The notes beneath the pieces were generated by a model that ran no database searches, was not told the DNA's origin, and saw only the letters and a program-made list of their open reading frames with translations. This document shows, piece by piece, positions 35,918 through 46,191 of a stretch of DNA of 64,000 nucleotides (positions are counted from its first letter, which is position 1; each line of letters starts with the position of its first letter). This DNA is from Wohlfahrtiimonas chitiniclastica DSM 18708 (GTDB taxonomy: Bacteria; Pseudomonadota; Gammaproteobacteria; Cardiobacteriales; Wohlfahrtiimonadaceae): assembly GCF_000375345.1 (NCBI RefSeq), contig NZ_AQXD01000003.1, positions 1 through 64,000 on the forward strand. The letters run 5' to 3'. Made by a program: the position numbers and the translations under genes.

Positions 35918-36796
35918 ATGACACAATCAAGCGCGCAAAAAAAGCAACTGATTCCGAACCAGAGCATCATCACCATTAAAATGGTGATTGCTGTGCTCGC
36001 GTCAGTTGTTTTGTTATATTTAGATGCGCGCACGCTGCACACGATGCCCATTAAATCATCAGTCAATGCGGTCATTTATCCCATTAAATTATTGGCAGAG
36101 TTGCCAAGCTCACTCGGCAAGCAGATTAAAATCTGGGCCAGTGATAAAAAAGAGCTCATCGACACCATCGAGCAATTACAAAATCGCCAATATATTTTAG
36201 AGTTTGAAGTGCAGCGCAATGCAAGTTTACTGGCTGAAAATCGTCGTTTACGTATGCTATTGCGCTCTTCAAATACGTTGCAATATCCCTCGATCATTGC
36301 AGAGATCATGAGCACAAACACCAACCCTTATCGCTTCATTGTTGAGCTCAATCGCGGCAGCAATGATGCCGTTGAAGTGCATCAACCCATCATTGATACC
36401 TCTGGCGTCATCGGGCAGATCATTGAGGTCAATCCCCGTTCAAGTAAAGCGATTTTAATCTCAGATCCTCAACACATTTTTTCTGTGCAAGTCAATCGCA
36501 ATGGCATCCGCGGTCTTGCCCAAGGCACCGGCAACAGTCAATCATTAAACATTTTAAACATCCCCATAGATGAAGACATTAAAGTGGGGGATTTATTGAT
36601 CTCTTCAGGCTTAGATCAACGCTTCCCACAAGGTTATCCTGTGGCGATTGTCACCAGCATTGAGCATGATCCCACCAATCACTTTGCCAAAATCAGCGCA
36701 AAGCCCACCGCAGAACTCAATAAAACGCGCGAAGTCTTGGTGCTCAAATCCATCGAACCTGATTTATCCCCACTGCCTGAGGCTGCGGCACAATGA
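35918..36796 (+). CDS. mreC: Rod shape-determining protein MreC
   Basis: MreC is a bitopic inner-membrane protein that links MreB to PBP2 and RodA. The 292-residue product has one membrane helix (about 24-44), a coiled-coil (about 70-115) and the two-barrel periplasmic part with GSNDAVEVHQPIIDTSGVIGQ and GLAQGTG. It begins five bases after mreB and overlaps mreD by four bases. Confidence 0.94.
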   Translation: MTQSSAQKKQLIPNQSIITIKMVIAVLASVVLLYLDARTLHTMPIKSSVNAVIYPIKLLAELPSSLGKQIKIWASDKKELIDTIEQLQNRQYILEFEVQRNASLLAENRRLRMLLRSSNTLQYPSIIAEIMSTNTNPYRFIVELNRGSNDAVEVHQPIIDTSGVIGQIIEVNPRSSKAILISDPQHIFSVQVNRNGIRGLAQGTGNSQSLNILNIPIDEDIKVGDLLISSGLDQRFPQGYPVAIVTSIEHDPTNHFAKISAKPTAELNKTREVLVLKSIEPDLSPLPEAAAQ

Positions 36797-37275
36797 AGTA
36801 CTATATTTTATTGATTGTTTCCATTGTATTAGGGTTGTCGTTAGAGCTCATTTCGCTCTCAAATTACCTTGAACCCTTTCGCCCACAATTTTTATTGATG
36901 ATCACGCTCTTTTGGCTCCATTACACCAAAAAACAATTCAGCATCCTCTCTGCGTGGAGTGTGGGTTTACTCTTAGACATCACCCTCTTTTATCCGCTTG
37001 GGCTCAATGCACTCATTTTCGCCATCACCGCTTACATCACAAAGCGCCACAACAAATGGCTCAACAGAATTTCCATCGGTCAGCTATCCTTAGCTTTTAT
37101 GGGCTTTTATGTGTTACAAGTGTTACTCTCATTGATCATCAATAACATGGTGGGCAACACCAATGAGTTTAACTTCTGGATGTTTGGTTCCATTGTCACC
37201 TCCGCCCTCATTTGGCCATTGATTCTGACGTTATTGAACGAAGCTTGTCATATACTGAAGATCCCTTCTCGATAA
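36793..37275 (+). CDS. mreD: Rod shape-determining protein MreD
   Basis: MreD is a small polytopic elongasome protein. The 160-residue product has about five membrane helices and the conserved WSVGLLLDITLFYPLGLNAL region. Its start overlaps the mreC stop as ATGA and mrdA begins six bases after its end. Confidence 0.92.
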   Translation: MKYYILLIVSIVLGLSLELISLSNYLEPFRPQFLLMITLFWLHYTKKQFSILSAWSVGLLLDITLFYPLGLNALIFAITAYITKRHNKWLNRISIGQLSLAFMGFYVLQVLLSLIINNMVGNTNEFNFWMFGSIVTSALIWPLILTLLNEACHILKIPSR

Positions 37276-37281
37276 AAACGT

Positions 37282-39201
37282 ATGGTATTTTTCTCTAAAG
37301 TCATTGCGCGAAAAAAACGAAGTAAAGCAAAATTACAGATCATTTTTCGCAATCGCGTCCTGTTCATGCTGATCATCATCATTGCATGCTTTACGCTGCT
37401 GCTGACGCAGCTCTTTCATTTGCAAATCAATTTGCACCATAAATATGCCACCATGTCGGACTCTAACCGCATCCAGCTCATTCCGATGCCGCCAACTCGT
37501 GGACAAATCTTTGATCGCAATGGTGTGGTGCTCGCCACAAATGTGCCCTCATTTAATCTGACCATCACGCGTCAAAACACCTCAAAACCAGTGGCAGAGA
37601 TCATCGAAACACTGTCGCAATGGGTGGATATTTCTGAGCAAGAGCTCAATAAATATTATCGCACCGATCGCGTCACTGCTCGCCAAACACCTGTGCCCTT
37701 AAAAGAGCAGCTCACTGAAGCTGAGATCAATCGCTTATCGGTCAATCTCTATCAGCTCGATGGCGTGGACATCTCCTCCCAACTCACGCGCTTTTATCCT
37801 GAATATAATACGGCGGTTCATGCACTCGGCTATGTTGGGCGGATCGATCAAAACGACATGAAGGACATCGAGGCAAAAAACATCCAAAACCAATACCTTA
37901 CCCTCACTCACATTGGTAAAAAAGGAGCAGAAAAAAGCTTTGAAGATGTTTTGCGTGGCACCATGGGTTTTGAAGAAGTGGAAACCAACTCCAATGGCCG
38001 CATCATTCGCCGTTTAGAACAAACATTGCCAACGCCAGGGCGTGACATCTATCTGACCCTAGACATGCGTCTACAAAAAGTGGCAGAAGAGGTGCTCGGT
38101 GATCACACAGGTGCCATTGTGGCATTTGATCCCAAAACTGGCGAAGTGCTTGCGTTTGTCTCAAAGCCTAATTACAACCCCAATCTTTTCGTCAATGGCA
38201 TCAGCCATAAAGACTTTGATGATTTAAACAGCAATCCTGATAAACCTTTCTTAAATCGAGTCATGCAAGGGCGCTATCCGCCAGGCTCCACCATTAAGCC
38301 ACAAATTGCCTTAGCCGGTTTAGAGGCAGGCATCATCACGGCAACCTCCCACATCAATTGCCAAGGCTTTTTCCAAGTGCCTGGCAATAAACATAAATTC
38401 CGCGATTGGCGCCGTTGGGGGCATGGGAAAGTGAATTTATACCTATCTCTCGTGCAATCGTGCGATGTTTATTATTATGATCTTGCTTATAAAATGGGCA
38501 TTACACCCATGACGGATTTTTTAAAGCAGTTCTATTTAGGCCAGCCCACTGGCATTGATTTACTGGGGGAAAGCCGCGGCGTGCTGCCGACGCCTGAATA
38601 TAAACGTTTGAACTTCAATCAACCTTGGTTTGATGGGGAAACCGTCACGGCGGGCATTGGGCAAAGTTACTGGCTGACCACGCCCTTACAAGTCAACCAA
38701 GCCACCACAATTGTCGCCCAGCGTGGCAATGCATTTGTGCCCCATATTTTGCATTCCATCCGCAATCCTAGCACCAATGAAATGGTGATCAATGAACCCG
38801 TGCCCATTGAACCCATACACGTCAGTCGCCCTGAATATTGGCAAAGTATCATCGATGGCATGGTGGGTGTTGTGCATGACAATAAAGGCACTGCGCGGCG
38901 CATCGCCACCGGTTTAAATTATAAGATTGCCGGTAAATCAGGGACCGCACAAGTCAAATCCATTGCCCAAAATGCTGTTTACAATAAAGATGCATTGGCG
39001 AAAAAACATCATGATCATGCATGGTTCACAGCCTTTGCCCCAGCGAATGATCCTAGCATTGTGGTGACAGTCTTTTTAGAAAATGGCGGATCGGGCTCAG
39101 GCGTTGCCGCGCCGCTCGCTAAAGAGGTGATCCATGCCTGGATGACGCACTTTAAAGCCCCCCTACAAACCCCTAAAACCAATGCAAAGGCAGGTGAATA
39201 A
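37282..39201 (+). CDS. mrdA: Penicillin-binding protein 2 (elongasome transpeptidase)
   Basis: PBP2 crosslinks new lateral-wall peptidoglycan. The 639-residue class B PBP has a cytoplasmic start, one membrane helix (about 26-46), the pedestal domain with PPTRGQIFDRNG, and the transpeptidase domain: Ser336-Lys339 (GSTIK), SxD at 393-395 and KSGT at 552-555. It follows mreD and shares one base with rodA. In E. coli mrdAB and mreBCD are separate loci. Confidence 0.96.
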   Translation: MVFFSKVIARKKRSKAKLQIIFRNRVLFMLIIIIACFTLLLTQLFHLQINLHHKYATMSDSNRIQLIPMPPTRGQIFDRNGVVLATNVPSFNLTITRQNTSKPVAEIIETLSQWVDISEQELNKYYRTDRVTARQTPVPLKEQLTEAEINRLSVNLYQLDGVDISSQLTRFYPEYNTAVHALGYVGRIDQNDMKDIEAKNIQNQYLTLTHIGKKGAEKSFEDVLRGTMGFEEVETNSNGRIIRRLEQTLPTPGRDIYLTLDMRLQKVAEEVLGDHTGAIVAFDPKTGEVLAFVSKPNYNPNLFVNGISHKDFDDLNSNPDKPFLNRVMQGRYPPGSTIKPQIALAGLEAGIITATSHINCQGFFQVPGNKHKFRDWRRWGHGKVNLYLSLVQSCDVYYYDLAYKMGITPMTDFLKQFYLGQPTGIDLLGESRGVLPTPEYKRLNFNQPWFDGETVTAGIGQSYWLTTPLQVNQATTIVAQRGNAFVPHILHSIRNPSTNEMVINEPVPIEPIHVSRPEYWQSIIDGMVGVVHDNKGTARRIATGLNYKIAGKSGTAQVKSIAQNAVYNKDALAKKHHDHAWFTAFAPANDPSIVVTVFLENGGSGSGVAAPLAKEVIHAWMTHFKAPLQTPKTNAKAGE

Positions 39202-40337
39202 TGCAACGCTTTGACGCACATCTCGCCCCTAGACCCAAAGGTTTATTGGCGCTTTTTCATTTAGACACCACGCTATTTTTACTGCTATTGACCGTCTGCG
39301 CCTGTGGCCTTGCGATTTTATACAGTGCCTCTGGCGGTAACTTTAACATTGTACAAGCCCAAGCGTTACGCATGATCATCGGCATCATCGCCATGATGAT
39401 CATCGCTTTCATTCCGCCTCATGTGATCAAAAGCCTAACGCCCTACTTTTTTGGCATCACCCTCATTGCGCTTGCCCTTATTTATGTGGTGGGCGTTGAG
39501 GTCAATGGCTCACACCGTTGGCTTGATTTAAAGGTGGTGCGTTTTCAACCCTCTGAATTTGCTAAATTAGCCGCCCCAATGATGGTGGCATATTTTCTGA
39601 GCAATCGCAGTTTACCACCGAGTTTTATCAACATCATATTGGCACTCATCATCACCCTTGTGCCCTTTGCATTGGTGTTGCGTCAGCCCGATTTAGGCAC
39701 AGCGCTTTTGATTCTCTTTGCCTGCATCACGGTGCTTTTTTTCAGTGGTTTATTGTGGCGTTACATCATCGCAACCCTTGTGATTGTCGGCAGTGCGCTG
39801 CCGTTTGTGTGGGAATTTGGGTTACAAACCTATCAAAAAAGCCGCATTTTAACGCTGCTCAATCCTGAATCTGATCCGCTTGGCAAGGGTTATCAAATCA
39901 TTCAATCTAAAATTGCCATTGGCTCAGGCGGCATGTATGGCAAAGGCTGGCTGAACAGCACACAAGCCTCCTTAAAATTCCTACCAGAATCCTCCACCGA
40001 TTTTATCTACGCCATCACCGCTGAAGAATTTGGTTTTGTGGGCATCGCCTTTTTGTTATCCTTGTACTTTATGATCATTTTGCGTGCCTTTTACTTAGTC
40101 AATCGATCCACAACGCCCTTTAATAAACTGATTGGCGGATCAATTACGGCATGCTTCTTCTTTTACATCTTCGTCAATGCTGGCATGGTCAGCGGTTTAT
40201 TACCAATTGTGGGCGTGCCATTGCCCTTCATCAGTTACGGGGGCACATCCATTGTGACCTTGTTCATCTCATTTGGTATAATCATGAGCATTTTCGCCCA
40301 CCCCGAGCCTAAAAAAGAAAAGGAATACACAACGTGA
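39201..40337 (+). CDS. rodA: Peptidoglycan glycosyltransferase RodA
   Basis: RodA (MrdB) is the SEDS-family polymerase that works with PBP2. The 378-residue product has about ten membrane helices, with the SEDS signatures RWLDLKVVRFQPSEFAKL and GVPLPFISYGGTS. The catalytic-type aspartate lies in the large periplasmic loop around STDFIYAITAEEFGFVG. It overlaps mrdA by one base and mltB by four. Confidence 0.96.
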   Translation: MQRFDAHLAPRPKGLLALFHLDTTLFLLLLTVCACGLAILYSASGGNFNIVQAQALRMIIGIIAMMIIAFIPPHVIKSLTPYFFGITLIALALIYVVGVEVNGSHRWLDLKVVRFQPSEFAKLAAPMMVAYFLSNRSLPPSFINIILALIITLVPFALVLRQPDLGTALLILFACITVLFFSGLLWRYIIATLVIVGSALPFVWEFGLQTYQKSRILTLLNPESDPLGKGYQIIQSKIAIGSGGMYGKGWLNSTQASLKFLPESSTDFIYAITAEEFGFVGIAFLLSLYFMIILRAFYLVNRSTTPFNKLIGGSITACFFFYIFVNAGMVSGLLPIVGVPLPFISYGGTSIVTLFISFGIIMSIFAHPEPKKEKEYTT

Positions 40338-41368
40338 AACGACTCAATCTATGGTTAGCCTGTTCAACGATCCTATTCATCAGTGCATGCTCAACCGCAC
40401 CGACACCAACGCGCACAGCACATCCTGAGCAAGCGGTGCCCCGCGCACAAACTCATTTAGCAGAACGGGCAGATGTGGCAAATTTCATTGAAAAAACCCA
40501 TCAATCCACCGGCATTGATCAAGCATGGCTCACACAAACCATGAACCGTGCATCCATTAAACCCACGATTGTTGAGGCGATGAATCGCCCTGCGGAAAAA
40601 ATGAATTGGGGTCGCTATCGCCCTATTTTCATGACAGAACAGCGCATCAATCAAGGGGTGGCGTTTTATCATCAATATCAATCCGCCTTAGAACGTGCTG
40701 AACGCGAATATGGCGTCTCTGCTTCTGTGATTGCCGCCATCATTGGTGTAGAAACCGGTTATGGCACCAATAAAGGCAATTGGGCTGTTGTAGATGCACT
40801 CGCAACCTTGAGCTTTGAATATCCGCGTCGTGCTGAGTTCTTCTCTAAAGAACTTGCCAATTTCCTTAAAATCGCTTACAGCATGAAACGTGATCCCTTC
40901 AGCTTTAAAGGCTCCTATGCTGGCGCAATGGGTTATCCGCAATTTATGCCCTCAAGCTATTTACAATATGCGGTTGATTTTGATGGCGATGGCGTGAAAG
41001 ATTTATGGGACAATCCTGTGGATGCCATTGGCTCTGTGGCCAACTATTTATCTAAACATGGTTGGCAGCGCAATGGTCCATTGATTGCTAAAGTCGATGT
41101 CACCAATCCTCAGGCAGTGGCCAGCTATTTCCAACGTGGGCGCGTATTGCCACCGAAAACAAGCCTAGCGAAGCTTAAATCCTTAGGCGTTAAAACCAAT
41201 CTGACCACCACTCTACCTGTGACTTTGATGGACTTTGAAGTCTCCCCAAATCATTATGAATATTGGTTAGGTTTCCATAACTTCTATGTGATCACCCGTT
41301 ACAACCACTCAAATATGTATGCGTTGGCGGTTTCTCAATTGGCCAATGCCATCAACGAAAGAAAATAA
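40334..41368 (+). CDS. mltB: Membrane-bound lytic murein transglycosylase B
   Basis: MltB cleaves glycan strands with formation of anhydromuramic ends. The 344-residue lipoprotein has the lipobox FISAC with Cys19, and the catalytic Glu140 in IIGVETGYGTNKG. The later GAMGYPQFMPSSY and DFDGDGVKDLW (an EF-hand-like loop) are family signatures. It overlaps rodA by four bases and rlpA by one, so it is part of the elongation operon. Confidence 0.94.
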   Translation: MKRLNLWLACSTILFISACSTAPTPTRTAHPEQAVPRAQTHLAERADVANFIEKTHQSTGIDQAWLTQTMNRASIKPTIVEAMNRPAEKMNWGRYRPIFMTEQRINQGVAFYHQYQSALERAEREYGVSASVIAAIIGVETGYGTNKGNWAVVDALATLSFEYPRRAEFFSKELANFLKIAYSMKRDPFSFKGSYAGAMGYPQFMPSSYLQYAVDFDGDGVKDLWDNPVDAIGSVANYLSKHGWQRNGPLIAKVDVTNPQAVASYFQRGRVLPPKTSLAKLKSLGVKTNLTTTLPVTLMDFEVSPNHYEYWLGFHNFYVITRYNHSNMYALAVSQLANAINERK

Positions 41369-42210
41369 TGATGCGTAAACCTCTGTTACTTGTCGCCGCT
41401 TTAGTCCCGCTCATCATTGCAGGCTGTAGCAGTGCACCAAAAACCGAACAAAACAGCCATGGTGCCGTGCCGAAAAAAGAGCCTGTCAGTAAATATGGCA
41501 ACCCGAAAAGCTATCAAGCCCTTGGGCAGACGTATCATGTCAAAGAAACCTCAAAAGGCTACAGCGAAACGGGCATTGCTTCTTGGTATGGGAAAGATTT
41601 CCATGCTAAGCGCACTTCAAGCGGCACGCCTTATAATATGCATGCTTATTCAGCGGCGCATCGCACATTGCCCATCCCCACTTATGTGCAAGTGACGAAC
41701 CTTGAAAATGGTAAATCCGTCAATGTGCGCGTTGATGATCGCGGACCTTTTGCGAAAGGCCGCATCATTGATCTGTCCTATCAAGCCGCTAAAGATTTGG
41801 GCATGATCGGCAAAGGGACAGCGAAAGTGCGCGTGGTGGCATTAAAGCCTTACCAACACTTAAACTCTGAAAAAGCAGCCTATGGGCACACATACATTCC
41901 AGAAGCCACCGATGTGATCTCCGATTCCCATGGTGATCCTTTGGTCAATAATGATGCGCCAATCTTGCCAAAGCATGATGCTAATGGCAATTACACCATT
42001 CAGCTCAATGCTTACAGCAGCCCTTACAATGCGAGCAATTTTAAAGAGCAAATTCAACAAGCCTATCAATTACCCACCGAAGTTCATTACGACGGACAGT
42101 TTTACCGCGTGATTGTTCATCGTTATAATACCCAACAAGCAGCCGATGAAGCAGCATTGGCCCTCAAAAAAGAGGGTTTATCGGCAAAAACCTTCCACAT
42201 TCAGTCATAA
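41368..42210 (+). CDS. rlpA: RlpA-like septal peptidoglycan lytic transglycosylase
   Basis: RlpA proteins act on glycan strands lacking stem peptides, at least in Pseudomonas. The 280-residue lipoprotein has the lipobox IIAGC (Cys20), the double-psi beta-barrel with GIASWYGKDFHAKRTSSG, and the DDRGPFAKGRIIDLS signature. A C-terminal SPOR-type domain (about 210-280) would bring it to denuded glycan at the division site. Enzyme activity is known for P. aeruginosa RlpA and not for E. coli RlpA. Confidence 0.93.
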   Translation: MMRKPLLLVAALVPLIIAGCSSAPKTEQNSHGAVPKKEPVSKYGNPKSYQALGQTYHVKETSKGYSETGIASWYGKDFHAKRTSSGTPYNMHAYSAAHRTLPIPTYVQVTNLENGKSVNVRVDDRGPFAKGRIIDLSYQAAKDLGMIGKGTAKVRVVALKPYQHLNSEKAAYGHTYIPEATDVISDSHGDPLVNNDAPILPKHDANGNYTIQLNAYSSPYNASNFKEQIQQAYQLPTEVHYDGQFYRVIVHRYNTQQAADEAALALKKEGLSAKTFHIQS

Positions 42211-42225
42211 ACATAGAGTCGATTC

Positions 42226-43386
42226 ATGAAAAAAATTCTACTGGTTTGTCTTTCGATTTTTTCAACTGCGAGCTTTGCTCAGCAATTGCCCCCGATTCAC
42301 GTCAATGTCCCCGTCAAAGCATGGGTGATCATGGATTATGACACTGGCGAAATCTTAGCCGATTACAATGGCAAAGAGCGCCTTGAGCCTGCAAGTGTCA
42401 CTAAAGTGATGACAAGCTATCTCATCGCCGAAGCGTTAGACAAAGGCGTCATTGCGCCCGATGCTAAAGTGAGCATCTCGCCATATGCCCAATCTCAAGA
42501 AGGTTCACGCATGTTTGCAGAAGCTGGCACACAGATCACCGTGCATGATTTAGTGCTTGGCCTTGTGATTCAATCAGGCAATGATTCATCGATTGCTTTA
42601 GCGGAATATTTACGTGGCAGTGAGCCAAATTTTGCCGTTGAGATGAACAAAAAAGCCAAAGAACTTGGCATGAATGACACCAATTTCATGAATGCTTCAG
42701 GTTTACCGCATCCGAATCATTACAGCAGCGCCTATGATCTTGCCGTTTTGTCGCGCCATTTGATTCAAGATTTCCCAGAACATTATGAAATCTACTCACA
42801 CAAATCCTTCACATGGAATGGCATCACGCAAAAGAACCGCAACACTTTATTGTGGACAGACCCAAGTGTGGATGGCATCAAAACAGGTCACACCCGTTCA
42901 GCGGGCTATAACTTAGCCTCAAGCGCCATTCGTAATGGCTTTCGCGTGATTGTTGTGGTGCTTGGCACAAACAGCGAAAAAGAGCGCGCTCAGTTATCGA
43001 CAGAGCTTTTGAACTATGCGTTTATGAACTTTGAGCACAAAAAATTATACGATGCTGACCAGGTCATTTTACAATCCCCCATTCATGAAGGGGAAAGCAA
43101 CAGCGTGAATTTAGTGTCGGATAAAAACATCTACATCACTTATCCGCGTGGTCAATATGACAATTTACGTGCAAGCGTTGAGGTGAAAAAACCCCTCATT
43201 GCGCCTGTCGAAAAAGGTCAAAAAATTGGCGAATTCATCGTTAAAAATGGCACACAAACCATTTTAAACACCCCACTTTATGCACAAGAAACCGTCGAAC
43301 AAGCAAGCTTTATGAAGCGTTATTGGGATCAGTTTAAATACAAATTCCAAAACAAATTCCAAAAGCTAAAAGCACAAATCATGTGA
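42226..43386 (+). CDS. dacA: D-alanyl-D-alanine carboxypeptidase (PBP5/6 type)
   Basis: DacA trims the terminal D-alanine from pentapeptide stems. The 386-residue product has a signal peptide ending SFA, and the three penicillin-binding motifs: Ser57-Lys60 (SVTK), SGN at 117-119 and KTG at 219-221. A beta domain (about 270-355) and a C-terminal amphipathic helix rich in Lys and Phe (SFMKRYWDQFKYKFQNKFQ) would anchor it to the inner membrane. It closes the eight-gene cluster, 15 bases after rlpA. Confidence 0.95.
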   Translation: MKKILLVCLSIFSTASFAQQLPPIHVNVPVKAWVIMDYDTGEILADYNGKERLEPASVTKVMTSYLIAEALDKGVIAPDAKVSISPYAQSQEGSRMFAEAGTQITVHDLVLGLVIQSGNDSSIALAEYLRGSEPNFAVEMNKKAKELGMNDTNFMNASGLPHPNHYSSAYDLAVLSRHLIQDFPEHYEIYSHKSFTWNGITQKNRNTLLWTDPSVDGIKTGHTRSAGYNLASSAIRNGFRVIVVVLGTNSEKERAQLSTELLNYAFMNFEHKKLYDADQVILQSPIHEGESNSVNLVSDKNIYITYPRGQYDNLRASVEVKKPLIAPVEKGQKIGEFIVKNGTQTILNTPLYAQETVEQASFMKRYWDQFKYKFQNKFQKLKAQIM

Positions 43387-43405
43387 TCGAAATAACTCGA
43401 ACTAT

Positions 43406-43436
43406 TTGTAGTAAACTTGTAGCATTCTTGTATAAT
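43406..43436 (+). promoter_or_regulatory. Candidate promoter of pckA
   Basis: A perfect -10 TATAAT at 43431-43436 is preceded by TTGTAG (43406-43411) at a long 19-base spacing. It lies in the 103-base gap between dacA and pckA, and a GGAG sits seven bases before the pckA ATG. Confidence 0.5.
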
Positions 43437-43489
43437 ATTCAACTTTATTATTTAACTTTATTACACTGACACTCATCCTGGAGATTGAA

Positions 43490-45103
43490 ATGATCGATAA
43501 GATTAAGGCCTTTTTGCAATCACACAATATTGTAGCATCGGAGATTATTTATAATCCGAGTTATGATGTGCTGTTTGAGGCAGAAATGGATCCATCATTA
43601 ACTGGCTATGAAAAAGCAACCTTAACCAATCTAGGTGCGCTGGCAGTGGATACAGGTATTTTCACTGGTCGTTCCCCAAAAGATAAATTCATCGTCAAAG
43701 ATGCAACCACTGAAAACACTTTATGGTGGAATGGTACCGGTGGCGTTAAAAATGATAATGATCCCATTACGCAAGAAGTGTGGACAGAGTTAAAAGATGT
43801 GGTCACGCATCAATTGACAGGCAAAAAACTCTACATCATCGATGCATTTTGTGGTGCAAACAAAGACACACGTTTAAGCGTACGCTTCATCACAGAAGTG
43901 GCATGGCAAGCACATTTTGTGAAAAACATGTTCATTCGTCCAACGGAAGAAGAGCTCAAAACATTTGAACCTAACTTCACCGTGATGAATGGCGCAAAAT
44001 GTACTGATGAAAACTGGAAAGAACACGGTTTACACTCAGAAAACTTCGTGGCATTTAACTTAACTGAAAATGTTCAATTGATCGGTGGTACATGGTATGG
44101 CGGCGAGATGAAAAAAGGTCTCTTCTCTGTCATGAACTACTTATTGCCATTAAAAGGCATTGCCTCCATGCACTGCTCTGCAAACGTGGGTAAAGATGGC
44201 GATGTGGCGATTTTCTTTGGTTTATCTGGCACAGGTAAAACCACATTGTCGACAGATCCAAACCGCGAATTGATCGGTGATGATGAACACGGCTGGGATG
44301 ATGATGGTGTGTTTAACTTTGAAGGTGGCTGCTATGCAAAAACCATCAATTTATCTAAAGATCACGAACCTGAAATTTATGGCGCGATCCGCCGTGATGC
44401 ATTGTTAGAAAACGTTGTGGTGTTAGAAGATGGCACAGTAGATTTCAACGATGGTTCTAAAACAGAAAATACGCGTGTGTCTTACCCGATTAACCACATT
44501 GAAAACATTGTGGAGCCGATCTCTAAAGCAGGTCCTGCACAAAAAGTGATCTTCTTAACGGCGGATGCATTTGGCGTGTTCCCACCGGTGTCTAAATTAA
44601 CCCCAGAGCAAACGCAATACTACTTCTTATCAGGCTTTACTTCTAAAGTTGCCGGTACAGAACGCGGCATTACTGAGCCAACACCCACATTCTCAGCATG
44701 TTTTGGCGCGGCATTCTTATTGCTTCACCCAACACAATACTCAGATGTATTGGTGAAGAAAATGCAAGAATCAGGCGCAGAAGCTTACTTAGTGAACACA
44801 GGTTGGAACGGTACAGGCAAACGCATCTCATTGAAAGATACGCGCACCATCATCAATTCCATCATCAGTGGTGAAATTGATCAGTTGCCTTCTAAACATA
44901 TTCCTATCTTCAATTTAGAAGTGCCAACTGAATTGCCAAATGTTGACCCTAAATTGTTAGATCCACGTGATACGTATGCCAATGCCGCTGAATGGGAAGC
45001 AAAAGCAGATGATTTAGCGAGCCGCTTCATCAAAAACTTTGCCCAATACACAGACACAGATTTAGGCAAATCTTTAGTGGCTGCAGGTCCACAAAAAGAT
45101 TAA
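43490..45103 (+). CDS. pckA: Phosphoenolpyruvate carboxykinase (ATP)
   Basis: PckA turns oxaloacetate and ATP into phosphoenolpyruvate, the entry to gluconeogenesis. The 537-residue product has Arg61 in the GRSPKDKF substrate loop, the P-loop GLSGTGKT (244-251), and the metal-binding IGDDEHGW just after it. It is the ATP-type enzyme, as in E. coli. It is monocistronic with its own promoter and terminator. The window also shows tpiA, which shares the pathway. Confidence 0.97.
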   Translation: MIDKIKAFLQSHNIVASEIIYNPSYDVLFEAEMDPSLTGYEKATLTNLGALAVDTGIFTGRSPKDKFIVKDATTENTLWWNGTGGVKNDNDPITQEVWTELKDVVTHQLTGKKLYIIDAFCGANKDTRLSVRFITEVAWQAHFVKNMFIRPTEEELKTFEPNFTVMNGAKCTDENWKEHGLHSENFVAFNLTENVQLIGGTWYGGEMKKGLFSVMNYLLPLKGIASMHCSANVGKDGDVAIFFGLSGTGKTTLSTDPNRELIGDDEHGWDDDGVFNFEGGCYAKTINLSKDHEPEIYGAIRRDALLENVVVLEDGTVDFNDGSKTENTRVSYPINHIENIVEPISKAGPAQKVIFLTADAFGVFPPVSKLTPEQTQYYFLSGFTSKVAGTERGITEPTPTFSACFGAAFLLLHPTQYSDVLVKKMQESGAEAYLVNTGWNGTGKRISLKDTRTIINSIISGEIDQLPSKHIPIFNLEVPTELPNVDPKLLDPRDTYANAAEWEAKADDLASRFIKNFAQYTDTDLGKSLVAAGPQKD

Positions 45104-45120
45104 TGCATCTCTAATCTAAT

Positions 45121-45148
45121 AAAAAACCCTCAATGTTGAGGGTTTTTT
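45121..45148. terminator. Bidirectional terminator between pckA and the rsmC-like gene
   Basis: A 13-bp stem (45121-45133 with 45136-45148) with A and T tails on either side. It serves the convergent pckA and rsmC-like genes. Confidence 0.88.
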
Positions 45149-45153
45149 TATGC

Positions 45154-46191
45154 TCATCGATTGAGCTTTAAGATTTTAAATTGATGATCCTCATCAATCT
45201 TCGTCAATTGTAGCCCTGTGCCTTTAATGAGGTGCTCGACTTTTAAAAATCGATTCATCACAAGCCACGCTTGCCCTTTTCTAGTGAGCAAACGCTCAAT
45301 GGTGGCTAAGAACTTCAATGTTAAGGCTTCAGAGGTGTCAAAACCTTGATGAAAAGGCGGATTACACACAATCATTTCAAAGCTGCGATCAGCTAAAGTC
45401 TGCCCGCAATCAGCCAAAATCACTTCACCTTGTACGCCATTTTCTGCAAAGTTTAAGCGGCACATCTCAACTGCGGTGACGTTATTGTCCGTCGCCACAT
45501 AATGGGTTGCCGGAAAGTGCTGCGCTAAACGCAGAGCAATCAAACCATTGCCGCAGCCTAAATCTAATACTGTCGTTGGCAAAGTCGAAAGATTCTCTAA
45601 CATCACATCGCACAGCCATGCACTGCCCGCATCGATCTTCTCTGCCCCATACACACCTGCTTTGCCCACAATCATTAAACCTAAATCATTGGCAACATTG
45701 AGGGTGTTTTGATAGCCACGATCTTCAATCGCCGCTGCGTTGGCCGTAGTGACGCTAAACTCTGCAATGCGTAGCCCTTTGCCTAATAACTCTTGCTCAA
45801 TAAGTTCACCGGTGGCTTTTTCAATCTTTTTAAAGGTGTTTTTAATTCCTTCATCGTTAAAGCCCACGCAAATTAAGCGCCCATTTCGCTTTAAGACACG
45901 CAATGATTCACGCACCATATGATTGAGCAATGCTTTGGATTTAGGCACGCGCAAATACACTGCATCAATGCTATGATCGGCGTACGATGCGCAATCATAA
46001 TCCGATAAATTCACCGTGCAATGCTCAGCTAAGTAATCTGCAATGTCAATGCGGTTGGTGATGGCATCTGTCACATTGATCATCAATGGGCGATTTGCCA
46101 CATCATAATTTTCATCCACAAACCAAAGACTTTGATCAAAGGTTTGATGGGCAGCGCGCTGATAAAGGGCGCTAAATGCATCTTGCATCAT
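45154..46191 (-). CDS. RsmC/RlmG-family rRNA (guanine-N2-)-methyltransferase
   Basis: A class I SAM-dependent methyltransferase of 345 residues. The C-terminal half is catalytic: DLGCGNG (210-216) binds SAM and NPPFHQG (277-283) is the N-methylase motif. The N-terminal half resembles a decayed copy of the same fold, as in RsmC (16S G1207) and RlmG (23S G1835). Length and the NPPFHQG motif fit RsmC best. It overlaps rsuA, another 16S modification gene, by four bases, which supports a 16S target. Confidence 0.82.
   Translation of the reverse strand: MMQDAFSALYQRAAHQTFDQSLWFVDENYDVANRPLMINVTDAITNRIDIADYLAEHCTVNLSDYDCASYADHSIDAVYLRVPKSKALLNHMVRESLRVLKRNGRLICVGFNDEGIKNTFKKIEKATGELIEQELLGKGLRIAEFSVTTANAAAIEDRGYQNTLNVANDLGLMIVGKAGVYGAEKIDAGSAWLCDVMLENLSTLPTTVLDLGCGNGLIALRLAQHFPATHYVATDNNVTAVEMCRLNFAENGVQGEVILADCGQTLADRSFEMIVCNPPFHQGFDTSEALTLKFLATIERLLTRKGQAWLVMNRFLKVEHLIKGTGLQLTKIDEDHQFKILKLNR

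Noticed and set aside
35543-35926. 127-codon minus-strand frame opposite the mreB end
   Set aside because: Long only because of mreB codon bias; no promoter, no plausible protein features.
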